From: JAABRU01 sp964505535
GTDB taxonomy: Bacteria > Desulfobacterota > Desulfobacteria > Desulfobacterales > Desulfococcaceae
Length of the DNA: 64,000 bases
Direction: 5' to 3'
Assembly (NCBI GenBank): GCA_964505535.1
Contig: CAZDIU010000002.1
Coordinates: 11,922 to 75,921 of the forward strand
Shown here in pieces: positions 43,248 to 50,739 of the stretch; positions within the stretch are counted from its first letter, which is position 1, and every line of letters begins with the position of its first letter. The position numbers and the translations under genes are program-made. Below the pieces are notes generated by a model. That model was given only the letters and a program-made list of their open reading frames with translations, did not search any database and was not told where the DNA came from.

Positions 43248-43830
43248 ATTCCATTTCCTCCTCTGTCTCTGTTTCAAATGCCCCGATTTCAATCAGGGCT
43301 TCCCGCTCCTGCTTCCACCATTCCGCAACACCTGCGGCTTCGGAACGGGCAACTTCGTTTATCTTTTTCAGAATCTTTGCGGCTGTGGAAAACTCATCCC
43401 GCGCCGCATTCCACTCTGCTGCCCATATTTCCACATCTTCCGGCTCCGGAAAGGTTTCCTCACACACTTCGCAACGGCTGTCAAAAGACACCCATTCATC
43501 AATGGTGATAATCCAGTCAGGGTCAAACTCCCGCCGGTATTCATATTTCTGCTGCTTTTCATCAAACACCGGCATCCATGTTTTGCCTCCGCCGGTGACT
43601 CTCAGTATCCGGAGATTCACTCCGAATTCCGCTTTGAGAAGTTCCTGCAAATCCTCAATAAAAAATTCCACTGAGAACGACAGATGCTCCCAGAAGATTT
43701 CCTCCTCCCCGTCTTCATACGGGAAGTCGTGAAGTTCTGCGTTCCTGTACAGCCTGCGCCACTCAAAGGCGCAGTTCTGAATTTCCTGCAATGCTATGGC
43801 GCGGGCCGCCGCACCTTTGAGGTATGACAT
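43228..43830 (-). CDS. Hypothetical acidic protein
   Basis: 200 residues from ATG 43830 (GGAGG immediately upstream). RAIALQEIQNCAFEWRRLYR leads into a body rich in Glu and Trp, with one C-x-x-C pair (CEVC). The C-terminus is ETETEEEMEYETEPA and overlaps the MoxR start. Unknown family. Confidence 0.5.
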   Translation of the reverse strand: MSYLKGAAARAIALQEIQNCAFEWRRLYRNAELHDFPYEDGEEEIFWEHLSFSVEFFIEDLQELLKAEFGVNLRILRVTGGGKTWMPVFDEKQQKYEYRREFDPDWIITIDEWVSFDSRCEVCEETFPEPEDVEIWAAEWNAARDEFSTAAKILKKINEVARSEAAGVAEWWKQEREALIEIGAFETETEEEMEYETEPA

Positions 43831-43871
43831 TGGAACCTCCTTTGTTTGTATCTGGTGTTTGTATCTGGGAT

Positions 43872-44369
43872 TTACTTCAGGCAGGAAAGAATTTGAGATG
43901 TGGGAATGGTTTCGGACTCGAAAAGCTGCCCGCCCCATTTGTGATAACCATACAACATTACGGACGGTTCCAAACTGATTTTGGGGTAATAACGGCGGGC
44001 GACATAATCAATACCGGGCTGCTCGTTACAATCATCCCGTTCTATCATCTCCTTCAGGTCATCCGGCATTGCGTCATCCGGGATGAAACACGTTTCCTTT
44101 TCTTCGCATTCGTTCAGAAAACCGATTGTGCTTTCGGAAAAAACTTCATCATAATAAGCCGGGTCTTTTATAAAAAACGGCCATTCCCATTCCGCACGAC
44201 TGACATTGTAAGTTACGCTGTTCGGATATGGTTCCGAAGAAATCTTGCGTATAACACGGATTTCCTCTCTCATCCGTTTTATCATTTCTTCCCGGACAGG
44301 AAGAATCGCCATAGCAGCAAGTTCATCAGCATATTCATCAAACGTGTTCAGTTTCATAATCAGGTTCAT
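43872..44369 (-). CDS. Hypothetical protein
   Basis: 165 residues from ATG 44369 (AAGGAGG, five bases upstream; ATGA overlap). Acidic, helical N-terminus (FDEYADELAAMAILPVREEM) then a Tyr/Trp-rich C-terminal half. No family recognised; part of a run of small acidic genes between clamp and MoxR genes. Confidence 0.5.
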   Translation of the reverse strand: MNLIMKLNTFDEYADELAAMAILPVREEMIKRMREEIRVIRKISSEPYPNSVTYNVSRAEWEWPFFIKDPAYYDEVFSESTIGFLNECEEKETCFIPDDAMPDDLKEMIERDDCNEQPGIDYVARRYYPKISLEPSVMLYGYHKWGGQLFESETIPTSQILSCLK

Positions 44370-44782
44370 GTGGCCTCCTTCCATGCCTGAAGCAGTCTTT
44401 TCTGCAAAAGATTGAAATCCACAACCTCCTCCAGCATTGCCTCGATAAACCTGTTTTCACTGTCCATTGAAACCACAGGATACCATTCACAATCACACTG
44501 GACTTCCATGTATTCCCCATCAAAAGAAATGACTGTGGAAGGAAGTCTGTGCATGGAACCTTCCCGCAGGCAGATGAAATCAAGTCCGCAGTCAGAGAAG
44601 TATTTCAGTTCATCATCCCACAGGTCTGTTGCGTCCTCGTTTTGATACTCGTTAATCCCACGAGCCCATTCTTCATCTTCGTAAAACCATTCAAAACTGC
44701 CAGCCCTCTCTGAAATCAGCTTCTCTGCCAGCCACGCATCGTTTTTGCCAACTCTCAGAATAATACAACCAGAATCAATCAT
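44366..44782 (-). CDS. Hypothetical acidic protein
   Basis: 138 residues from ATG 44782 (GAGGAGG six bases upstream). It contains EWFYEDEEWARGINEYQNED and CGLDFICLREGS. Net charge is strongly negative, as in DNA mimics, but no such homology is claimed. It overlaps the zinc-ribbon gene by eight bases. Confidence 0.45.
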   Translation of the reverse strand: MIDSGCIILRVGKNDAWLAEKLISERAGSFEWFYEDEEWARGINEYQNEDATDLWDDELKYFSDCGLDFICLREGSMHRLPSTVISFDGEYMEVQCDCEWYPVVSMDSENRFIEAMLEEVVDFNLLQKRLLQAWKEAT

Positions 44783-44984
44783 CGGTGTCCTCCTCAAAAA
44801 CCCATGTGAGCTTGTACTGGTCTGTCCAGCGTTTTTTACAGGACTTGCAATGCACGTCCTGCAAAAAATCCCCTGATTCAGCAAAGGAAATCGGATCAGT
44901 CTTCAAATCATCACTCCCGCAATACGGGCAGAATATCCCGCCCATTTCAATATATTCTCTGATTTTTTCTTCTTCCATTGTCAT
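44775..44984 (-). CDS. Small zinc-ribbon protein
   Basis: 69 residues with a clear zinc ribbon: FCPYCGSDDL and VHCKSCKKRW. Such ribbons occur in transcription-related proteins. It begins with four-base overlap at the end of the clamp gene, so the two are co-expressed. Confidence 0.6.
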   Translation of the reverse strand: MTMEEEKIREYIEMGGIFCPYCGSDDLKTDPISFAESGDFLQDVHCKSCKKRWTDQYKLTWVFEEDTDD

Positions 44985-46138
44985 ATCCTCATGGGCATAA
45001 CCACTGCCCGGAAAGAGTCATTGCCAACCGGGAAAAATCCCACAGGACGCTCTTCATTATCAACGGATATATCCACTTCCTCCGTGCCGCAGGCTTTGAG
45101 TGCCTGCAAAACAAAGTCAGTATTGAGAGCAACATCAACAGGATCAGCAAACCCGCCTTCTATCAGGGGGATATTGCCTGCTGACACATACTCCCCGATA
45201 TTGGGATTGGTATATGATACGTCCAAAGAACCGTTGATTTGGAACTGACAGGCGCGGTACCCGTCTTCGTGAATCGCCTTTGCCTGCTCAACGGCATCGG
45301 CCAAATCCTGCTTTTTTACGGTTACTGTCAGAGAATCAGACCGTTCCAGAACATCTTTCCAAATCTTTTCCGTGTCAGGAAAGTTCCGGGTGATGTTGTT
45401 TGTCACCTCCCCTGTTTCCTCATCTTTGTCTGTGGTGACGTGTTCTGTCCGTTGTGTGGGCGTGATAACTTCTGTTGCGCCTGCACGGATAACCGCAAAC
45501 CCGTTCTCATCATCATCACCATTCTGTTCAGGCGCAAAACTGAGAGTGAAACCGTCCTTTGCAATGGCACAGACAGAGGACAATACCGCTTTTGATACCA
45601 TGATGCCGTTATCCCAGGGCATCCGGGGCATCCGGTATTCATGCAGGCGGCTCCCGTCCGTGCTGACAATTCTGCCGTCCGGATAAAACGCATAATGTAA
45701 AACATGACTGCGCTTGTCATCTTTGGGCGGGGCAATGAACACCTTCCGGATAATGTCAGGGGTCAGTTCAATCTCGCCCACTTCGGGTCCGGGCATTTTC
45801 GGGGCAGGGAAATCCTCAGCGTCATATCCTAAAATGCTGTATTTCCCGTTAATCGAAAACCACCGCTCTTCTTTCTCGATGATCTCCGTCACTGTGTCTT
45901 TCGCTTTTGTGAGTATGTTTTTGAGAATTTTCGGATCAAACAGGATATTGATACCACCGTCCTCAGCCGGAACCCGGACGTGACACCATGTGTCCAAATC
46001 AGTCGCGGATACCACAAGCTCGTCTCCGTCCGTGTGCAGCCATATCCGTGTGATATTTTCCAGATGAACATGCCCTTTGGGGACAAACCGGGACACGACC
46101 TCAACCGCTTTTTTCAGGACATCTTTATTCGCTTTCAT
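44981..46138 (-). CDS. dnaN-like: DNA polymerase III beta subunit-like sliding clamp
   Basis: 385 residues, close to the usual 366-380. Three clamp repeats are visible. VVSATDLDTWCHVRVP is the first-domain hallmark, GRIVSTDGSRLHEYRMP the second-domain one, and the C-terminus FFPVGNDSFRAVVMPMRI matches the usual hydrophobic peptide-binding end (M-P-M-R). It encircles DNA and tethers polymerase. No phage DNA polymerase is seen in the window, so it may recruit the host enzyme. An acidic insertion near 235-265 (TTDKDEETGEVTNN) is unusual. Confidence 0.85.
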   Translation of the reverse strand: MKANKDVLKKAVEVVSRFVPKGHVHLENITRIWLHTDGDELVVSATDLDTWCHVRVPAEDGGINILFDPKILKNILTKAKDTVTEIIEKEERWFSINGKYSILGYDAEDFPAPKMPGPEVGEIELTPDIIRKVFIAPPKDDKRSHVLHYAFYPDGRIVSTDGSRLHEYRMPRMPWDNGIMVSKAVLSSVCAIAKDGFTLSFAPEQNGDDDENGFAVIRAGATEVITPTQRTEHVTTDKDEETGEVTNNITRNFPDTEKIWKDVLERSDSLTVTVKKQDLADAVEQAKAIHEDGYRACQFQINGSLDVSYTNPNIGEYVSAGNIPLIEGGFADPVDVALNTDFVLQALKACGTEEVDISVDNEERPVGFFPVGNDSFRAVVMPMRI

Positions 46139-46338
46139 TCGCCCTCCTCATCCCAGTTCGGATACCCATAGAACTGGGAATATTTATCAGCGTAATAAAC
46201 TTTTTCAACACTTGGCCGCTGGACAACAGCGGTAAACAGCGAAACGCCTGCGGCCAGGCCAATCCCAACGAAAAATCCGGTGACGATACAGATGCCCGCG
46301 TACCGGACCGCGCTCTGCAATTTTGTTCTGGGTTTCAT
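46135..46338 (-). CDS. Single-pass membrane protein
   Basis: 67 residues: basic N-terminus, one membrane helix at about residues 13-37 (AGICIVTGFFVGIGLAAGVS) and a soluble tail rich in Tyr. Four-base overlap with the clamp gene. Unknown function. Confidence 0.5.
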   Translation of the reverse strand: MKPRTKLQSAVRYAGICIVTGFFVGIGLAAGVSLFTAVVQRPSVEKVYYADKYSQFYGYPNWDEEGE

Positions 46339-46376
46339 GTGCCTCCTCTCTGTTTTTTATCCCCTCTGAATGAAAA

Positions 46377-46501
46377 CCCCCTGCCGGAACCATTCCGACA
46401 GGGGGAAACAGAGGAGAAAACGGATGCTTGGCAACATCCGTTAAAGGCATAACTGCTTATGCCCTTAACGGATGCCCCGGTCAGGCTCCTTCTGACCGGG
46501 G
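46377..46501 (-). terminator. Cluster of strong hairpins
   Basis: Hairpin A (46377-46405): CCCCCTG-CGGAA with loop cca. Hairpin B (46435-46474): CATCCGTTAA-GGCATAA with loop CTGC. Hairpin C (46475-46501): CCCCGGTCAG with complement CTGACCGGGG. An alternative pairing of CGGATG at 46421-46426 with CATCCG at 46435-46440 excludes hairpin B. On the minus strand hairpin A is followed by TTTTC and should terminate. Confidence 0.7.
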
Positions 46502-46506
46502 AAATA

Positions 46507-46617
46507 TTACAGGTAAATGAACACCACCACTAAACACCCCAATATGAACGTCAGCAGGGCTGCGGTGATGATCGGATTGGTTGCGATCTCTTTCTCAATG
46601 GTTTCGATGATTCCCAA
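46507..46617 (-). CDS. 36-residue membrane protein with TTG start
   Basis: Starts at TTG 46617 with GGAGG five bases upstream; the ribosome site overlaps the stop of the ParB-like gene, so translation is coupled. The product (IIETIEKEIATNPIITAALL, then a run to VVVFIYL) has one membrane helix over its last 20 residues. Unknown function. Confidence 0.5.
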   Translation of the reverse strand: MGIIETIEKEIATNPIITAALLTFILGCLVVVFIYL

Positions 46618-46626
46618 TTCTTCCTC

Positions 46627-47583
46627 CTACGCTGTTTTGTTGGTTCCGCTTTGCGCATGGAAGAGCGCAATGCTCTCCAGCACATGGTTCATGTCCTTGA
46701 TAATCTGCTTTGCCTGCGCTTCCAGCAGGGCAACTCCTCCTTCCTGTTTTTTGTTTTTGTTGATCATCTGCACAAATGCAAGGCAGGAACCGTTACTGAA
46801 CGGACTGCCTGAAAATTCTGAATGCGCCTTTGTCCACAGGTCAAACACTTTCAAAGCGTCTTTGACCTTTACTGGCTGGGGCTGATTTGATTCCTGAACT
46901 TCAAGGCCGGGGATAACCTGCTTGGATTTCTGTTCCTTCAAGGCCGTGACTGCCGCCTTCATGTTCTTCACGCCTTTGCACCGGCTGGCGTGTTTCCATG
47001 CCTGCTCCGGACAGTCGGGCAGGGTGTCCAGAATGAAAAAGGCCACTTCTTTGGGGCAGGTTCCGTCATTGACCGCTTTCTGAATATCCTCCGGCAGTTC
47101 ACACAGCCGGATGGACTGTCTGACATAGGCGACTGCTTTTCCTGCCGCTGCCGCTGTCTTTTCCAGCGATGTTCCGTAATGGTTGATCTGTTTGTGCCAT
47201 GATCTGGCCTGTTCCATCGGATGCAGATTTGACCGGGCATCGTTCTCTGCAATCTGCGCAAGATGGACTTCCTCATCTGTTGCATACGCTTTCAGAACGG
47301 CCTTGATTGTACCGTTTTTTCGCAGGGTTTCATTGTTCAGATGTGCCTGAAACCGGCACTCACCTGCAACAATCATCAGCCGGTCAGGTTTTGTAGGATG
47401 TTTCCGCACATGAATCGGATTATCCTGCCCCCGCTCCACAATGGAATTTCCAATGCCCATGATCTCGTCAATGGGCTTGGTCTTCCGGGGCTGATCCGGA
47501 TCAACTTCCAACACTGCCAGAGGGCAGGTGAAAACCTGATCCACCACCAGTTCATTGATGTTGATTTCTGTTGTCATTGTCAT
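46627..47583 (-). CDS. ParB/Spo0J-like protein
   Basis: 318 residues from ATG 47583 (AAGGAG seven bases upstream). The N-terminal ParB/nuclease fold shows VLEVDPDQPRK, VERGQDNPIHV and the GECRFQAHL box (the ERR-type motif). Then comes QIAENDARSNLHPMEQARSW and a helix-turn-helix (TSLEKTAAAAGKAVAYVRQS). ParB proteins use CTP and bind centromere-like sites. No ParA is seen, so partition in a plasmid-like state or a regulatory role are both open. Confidence 0.8.
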   Translation of the reverse strand: MTMTTEININELVVDQVFTCPLAVLEVDPDQPRKTKPIDEIMGIGNSIVERGQDNPIHVRKHPTKPDRLMIVAGECRFQAHLNNETLRKNGTIKAVLKAYATDEEVHLAQIAENDARSNLHPMEQARSWHKQINHYGTSLEKTAAAAGKAVAYVRQSIRLCELPEDIQKAVNDGTCPKEVAFFILDTLPDCPEQAWKHASRCKGVKNMKAAVTALKEQKSKQVIPGLEVQESNQPQPVKVKDALKVFDLWTKAHSEFSGSPFSNGSCLAFVQMINKNKKQEGGVALLEAQAKQIIKDMNHVLESIALFHAQSGTNKTA

Positions 47584-47703
47584 ACGCTTTCTCCTTTGTT
47601 TTCTGTTTTTGTTCATGCCAAAAACAAAAGGCATTCCCATTGCGGAAAATGCCCTTTGCTGCTGGTATGATGCCGGGGCCGGACTGCGCCCCGGTGATTT
47701 TTT

Positions 47704-47848
47704 TTATACCAGCTCCCACCCGTCCGGTGCAACGGTGTGGATAACCCGCACACCGCCTTTCCCGTCCGGGACTTCACGGGCAACACGGCAATCGTTACTG
47801 ATGTCAAACTACATTATCAGTAACTATAGCAACTGGTTTTTTTGTCAT
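47704..47848 (-). CDS. Small gene split by a GTT TGA C frame change
   Basis: ATG 47848 has AAGGGG eight bases upstream and reads MTKKPVAIVTDNVV then TGA. In the +1 frame the sequence continues as DISNDCRVAREVPDGKGG and ends HTVAPDGWELV with TAA at 47704-47706. The join would give about 47 residues. GUU-UGA-C resembles the poor-termination context of +1 recoding sites such as RF2 (CUU-UGA-C), but a simple indel is equally possible. Function unknown. Confidence 0.4.
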
Positions 47849-47904
47849 GATTGTTTCCCCTTAAGATAAAAGTCGGGACTTACGCATTGCTGCTGCCCAA
47901 TTTC

Positions 47905-48261
47905 TCAGTTTACCAACCACCTATAGAGATCCATTAGTTCAAAATGGATCTCCATTCTAGACGTGTCGTAATGTCTAGAAATGGCTATCCTCTCATCTTG
48001 TGGGTTAGTATAAAACCTGAAGCCCCAAGACTCTAACAGAATCTTGGAATCGTCTTTTGTTAAAGACGGACCCACGTCATAAGGATCGTGGGTATTGCAA
48101 TTGCAATTTCCACCAAAAGGCCCCCCGCTATGGCAGCGAGGGAACACCTCTTGGAATGATCCTTTTCCGTCCTTCATAAGAATTCTGTCATTCCGAGAAT
48201 TCCTAGAAGGTCTTTCCCAAAATAGTGATGTGTTAACAACATCACATAAGGACATTTTCAT
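47905..48261 (-). CDS. Hypothetical protein on AT-rich island
   Basis: 118 residues from ATG 48261 behind AAAGGAG (seven bases). Cys/His/Asn-rich middle (CHSGGPFGGNCNCNTHD), C-terminal helix MEIHFELMDLYRWLVN. No family recognised. Base composition shifts to AT-rich here, and the plus-side neighbour is a coding remnant, so this is likely acquired DNA. A TATAAT lies near 48290 on the minus strand. Confidence 0.5.
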   Translation of the reverse strand: MKMSLCDVVNTSLFWERPSRNSRNDRILMKDGKGSFQEVFPRCHSGGPFGGNCNCNTHDPYDVGPSLTKDDSKILLESWGFRFYTNPQDERIAISRHYDTSRMEIHFELMDLYRWLVN

Positions 48262-48467
48262 GAGTCATCTCCTTTATTTACTAGTTAATATTATAATACA
48301 AGAATTTCTATATTTAAGCAGTCAATTTATAAATTTCCGCCGCAATAAAACCTCAACGACTATTGCTATTAATGCAAGTAGTTTATTTACGAAAATCAAA
48401 ACGACTTAACTAGTTAAGTCGATGATATAGTCTAATCTATATAGCAATATATAGTAATTTATTTTGA

Positions 48468-48914
48468 ATCCTAAGCCTTACACTAAATAGTTTCCTAAAA
48501 CAATATGGAAACGAAGAAATACAATTAGTATTTCCAAATAAAACTATTAAACTAACATTAAATGAAACACATTTCCTATGGTATTATATTTATACAAAAG
48601 ATAAAAACATTACATGGAATATTTCAGATAATATTACTAATATCATAAGACAAGTTAATGCTGTATCATTAGATGAATTAGATGATATTATTGATAAATA
48701 TGATTCTATAGATAATATAGAAGATTTATATCAATTTTATTTATCACAACCCTCAAGCGGGGCAGGGTTTCACCTTCCTGAAACCCATACCACAGGTATG
48801 AACTTCAGGAAAGTGAAACTGTACAGGGGAACACAGGCTGCCGTCACACCTGTTCCTATCCTTTGCAGGACGCGGCAGTTTTTACGTGTCACTGTTTCCC
48901 CTGAAACAGTTTGA
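48468..48914 (+). pseudogene. AT-rich coding remnant without start codon
   Basis: From just after a TGA at 48465 an open frame runs to TGA 48912-48914 with no ATG start. The first 285 bases read like real protein (SFLKQYGNEEIQLVFPNKTI, HFLWYYIYTKDKNITWNISD, SLDELDDIIDKYDSIDNIED). At about 48750 the composition jumps to GC-rich and the reading becomes junk. This is a gene fragment cut by a junction. Family not recognised. Confidence 0.5.
48768..48818. repeat. Nested hairpin at the AT-rich/GC-rich junction
   Basis: Outer arms TTTCACCTTCCTGAA and TTCAGGAAAGTGAAA pair with one mismatch; inner arms CATACC and GGTATG pair around aca. It starts about 18 bases after the composition break, like the terminal or structural hairpin of a mobile element. 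Confidence 0.5.
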
Positions 48915-49876
48915 ATAATATCGGACTGAAACACATACTGTCAGAATCTCATCCGAACAGGAACCCTTTTGCCCCGGCTATACGGCCAGGCAGTTGTCCT
49001 TCGCTTACTTTTCTCTCAGATTTTCCGGCATCCCATAAGTCCCATATTGCCCCGTCCGCAGTGAAAAACCTGCAAGAACGGCTCCCGTCTCTTCCCTGCA
49101 TGTCCATTGCCCGTAAAGGCACAATGTCCCGGCCACCTCAGACACGTTTCCGTCCAGGGGCGTCCGCAGAGACACCGTTATATCTGAGAGATTTTCAGCT
49201 TCACTCCCGCCTGTCCCTTCGCACCTCAAGGCAGGGTTCCCAGATTCCGCCACTTGCGCACCAGGAGCAGGTATCACCTGATGGTGGACGACCGGAACCG
49301 TTAAGCCGTCATGCCTGACAGCCTGATCCTCTGCACCCCACGATTCAAAAAGTGCAGAGTTTCTCCGTTTTGGTTACGATGGAGTTCGCAGGACGTTTTT
49401 TTACAGGCAATCCGACCGCCAACGGAAGCCAAACACCGGACTTGTACTCATCACTGCTGAATCCGTGATCCCGGAGCGAACGGTTTCAGCATAGGCCAAA
49501 GAGTATGGGTTATGGGGATTTTGCGAATCAATCCCCGGTAAATACGCAGTCTGCTTTTTATCCGCCAGTTGACCGGACAGACGGAACCCTGTTTTTGCGC
49601 ACAGAGAACGATGCTTGGGAAACTCTGCCATGATGATTGATACTGCCAACGCATGGGAATCATGGAAACCATGCGCAGAGTGTTCCCTTTGGCTGCGGAT
49701 TACATGCAGGGATTGCCGGAAATCCGCAAGGGAACGACCGGGAAAAACGGTATGCAGTTATCCATATTGATCAACGCGCAACTGCTGATAGGTTGACCGG
49801 AATACCGTTTTTCCAAAACAGGGATTGAAAAACTCCCTTTTAAATCCCTGAACGTGTTCAGGAACTTAAAAGAAAG
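48915..49876. other. About 1 kb with no intact gene
   Basis: GC-rich sequence with only short open frames on both strands (for example minus 49005-49277 and 49401-49649), none with a ribosome site and conserved-looking protein. The minus-strand frames interleave stops in a way that suggests a decayed element, but I cannot name it. No tRNA or known RNA was recognised. Confidence 0.4.
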
Positions 49877-49903
49877 CCCGTCCTGATTCCAAGTCAGGAC
49901 GGG
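49877..49903 (-). terminator. Terminator after small membrane gene
   Basis: Ten-bp perfect stem CCCGTCCTGA / TCAGGACGGG, followed on the minus strand by CTTTCTTTT, eight bases after the stop at 49911. Confidence 0.8.
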
Positions 49904-49910
49904 ATAAAGA

Positions 49911-50093
49911 CTATTCTGCAAACTTGGAAGCTACCTGATATGTTGTGGCAAGTCCCGCCGCCGTGCCTGTTGCTGTCAGTGCAACGGCTCCCAAGGAAGC
50001 TCCCACCAGTCCGGCAGGAAACATCAATCCCGCCGCAATCCCAGCCACAGAACCTATAAGGCATGTGGCTACAAATCCGAAAGATTTACCCAT
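49911..50093 (-). CDS. Small two-helix membrane protein
   Basis: 60 residues from ATG 50093 (AAAGGA upstream). Two Gly/Ala-rich hydrophobic segments (GFVATCLIGSVAGIAAGLMF and LVGASLGAVALTATGTAAGL). It has its own terminator and faces away from the plus-strand regulator gene. The Gly-rich hairpin resembles small toxins or holin-like peptides, but no family is recognised. Confidence 0.5.
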   Translation of the reverse strand: MGKSFGFVATCLIGSVAGIAAGLMFPAGLVGASLGAVALTATGTAAGLATTYQVASKFAE

Positions 50094-50168
50094 TTTTTTA
50101 ATCCTTTTATAATGGATTTTGCACAATTCTCACCAGTCCACTTGGGAATGCGGTATGACTTTTGCATT

Positions 50169-50218
50169 CCCCTCTTAATTACTATGGAATCTCAATCGGA
50201 AAAGGTGAAGTAATTTTT
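50169..50218 (+). repeat. 50-bp direct repeat, copy 1
   Basis: Begins CCCCTCTTAATTACTATGG and includes GGAATCTCAATCGGAAAA and GTGAAGTAATTTTT. About five differences from copy 2 at 50550-50599. Lies 38 bases before the ribbon-helix-helix gene. Confidence 0.8.
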
Positions 50219-50256
50219 CCGATTTTTTTAAACTTTTTTCCAAAGGATTGAAAATA

Positions 50257-50466
50257 ATGCCAAAAACTAAAAAAACCGACCAGCCGACCGGGAAAAACAG
50301 TATATATAAAAGATATACTATCACACTTCCCGAAAACATCAGACAAATAGCGGAAAAGATTGAGAAAAAGGAAAGACGGTCTTTTTCAAATCTTTTAGCA
50401 ATCCTGATTGAAAAATATGCAATAGAATCAGGAGTTTCAAAAATTGTCAAAAATCCGCAAAAGTGA
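50257..50466 (+). CDS. Ribbon-helix-helix (CopG/Arc-type) regulator
   Basis: 69 residues from ATG 50257 (AAGGA upstream). After a basic leader comes a beta strand and two helices: YKRYTITLPENIRQIAEKIE, then RRSFSNLLAILIEKYA. This is the ribbon-helix-helix pattern, with RYTITLP as the DNA-reading strand. Such proteins bind short repeated operators as dimers. The same 50-bp repeat lies before this gene and before the sigma-like gene, so it is probably autoregulatory and controls its neighbour (inference). Confidence 0.75.
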   Translation: MPKTKKTDQPTGKNSIYKRYTITLPENIRQIAEKIEKKERRSFSNLLAILIEKYAIESGVSKIVKNPQK

Positions 50467-50476
50467 CAGTTTGTAA

Positions 50477-50509
50477 ATATCGGATATGTATTAAAAAAAT
50501 ATCCGATAT
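50477..50509 (+). repeat. Inverted repeat after the regulator gene
   Basis: Perfect 11-bp arms ATATCGGATAT and ATATCCGATAT separated by 11 bases. No T-run follows directly, so it may be an operator rather than a terminator. Several TGTCAA/TTGTC motifs lie just downstream (50510-50545). Confidence 0.6.
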
Positions 50510-50549
50510 GACAAAAATTGTCAAATCCTGTCAATTTCTTGTCTTTTTT

Positions 50550-50599
50550 CCCCCCTTACTTACTATGGAATCTCAACCGGAAAAAGTGAAGTAATTTTT
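50550..50599 (+). repeat. 50-bp direct repeat, copy 2
   Basis: Begins CCCCCCTTACTTACTATGG and includes GGAATCTCAACCGGAAAA and GTGAAGTAATTTTT, nearly the same as copy 1. It lies 140 bases before the sigma-like gene. Confidence 0.8.
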
Positions 50600-50663
50600 T
50601 AAAAAATTATAAGCTACTGTTTTTTATATCTTTATTTTTATTGATACATACTCAATACATATT

Positions 50664-50692
50664 TTGGCATATAAATTGCTTATATATTTATA
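50664..50692 (+). promoter_or_regulatory. Candidate promoter for the sigma-like gene
   Basis: -35 TTGGCA, 17-base spacer, -10 TTTATA; 47 bases before the ATG at 50740. Confidence 0.4.
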
Positions 50693-50739
50693 GGTGTTTT
50701 TATTTTTTTTAACCATAAAACAGATAAAGGAAAAAAAAC

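Noticed and set aside
47613..47807. 64-codon minus-strand frame near the frame-change gene
   Set aside because: The alternative frame gives a more protein-like sequence; this one has no ATG or ribosome site.
48911..49318. 135-codon plus-strand frame in the gene-poor stretch
   Set aside because: Ser/Pro/Arg-rich reading without ribosome site or motif; looks non-coding.
48750..49900. Decayed IS200/IS605 TnpB element with guide RNA
   Set aside because: The hairpins and broken frames recalled such an element, but I found no zinc-finger or RuvC motif to support it.
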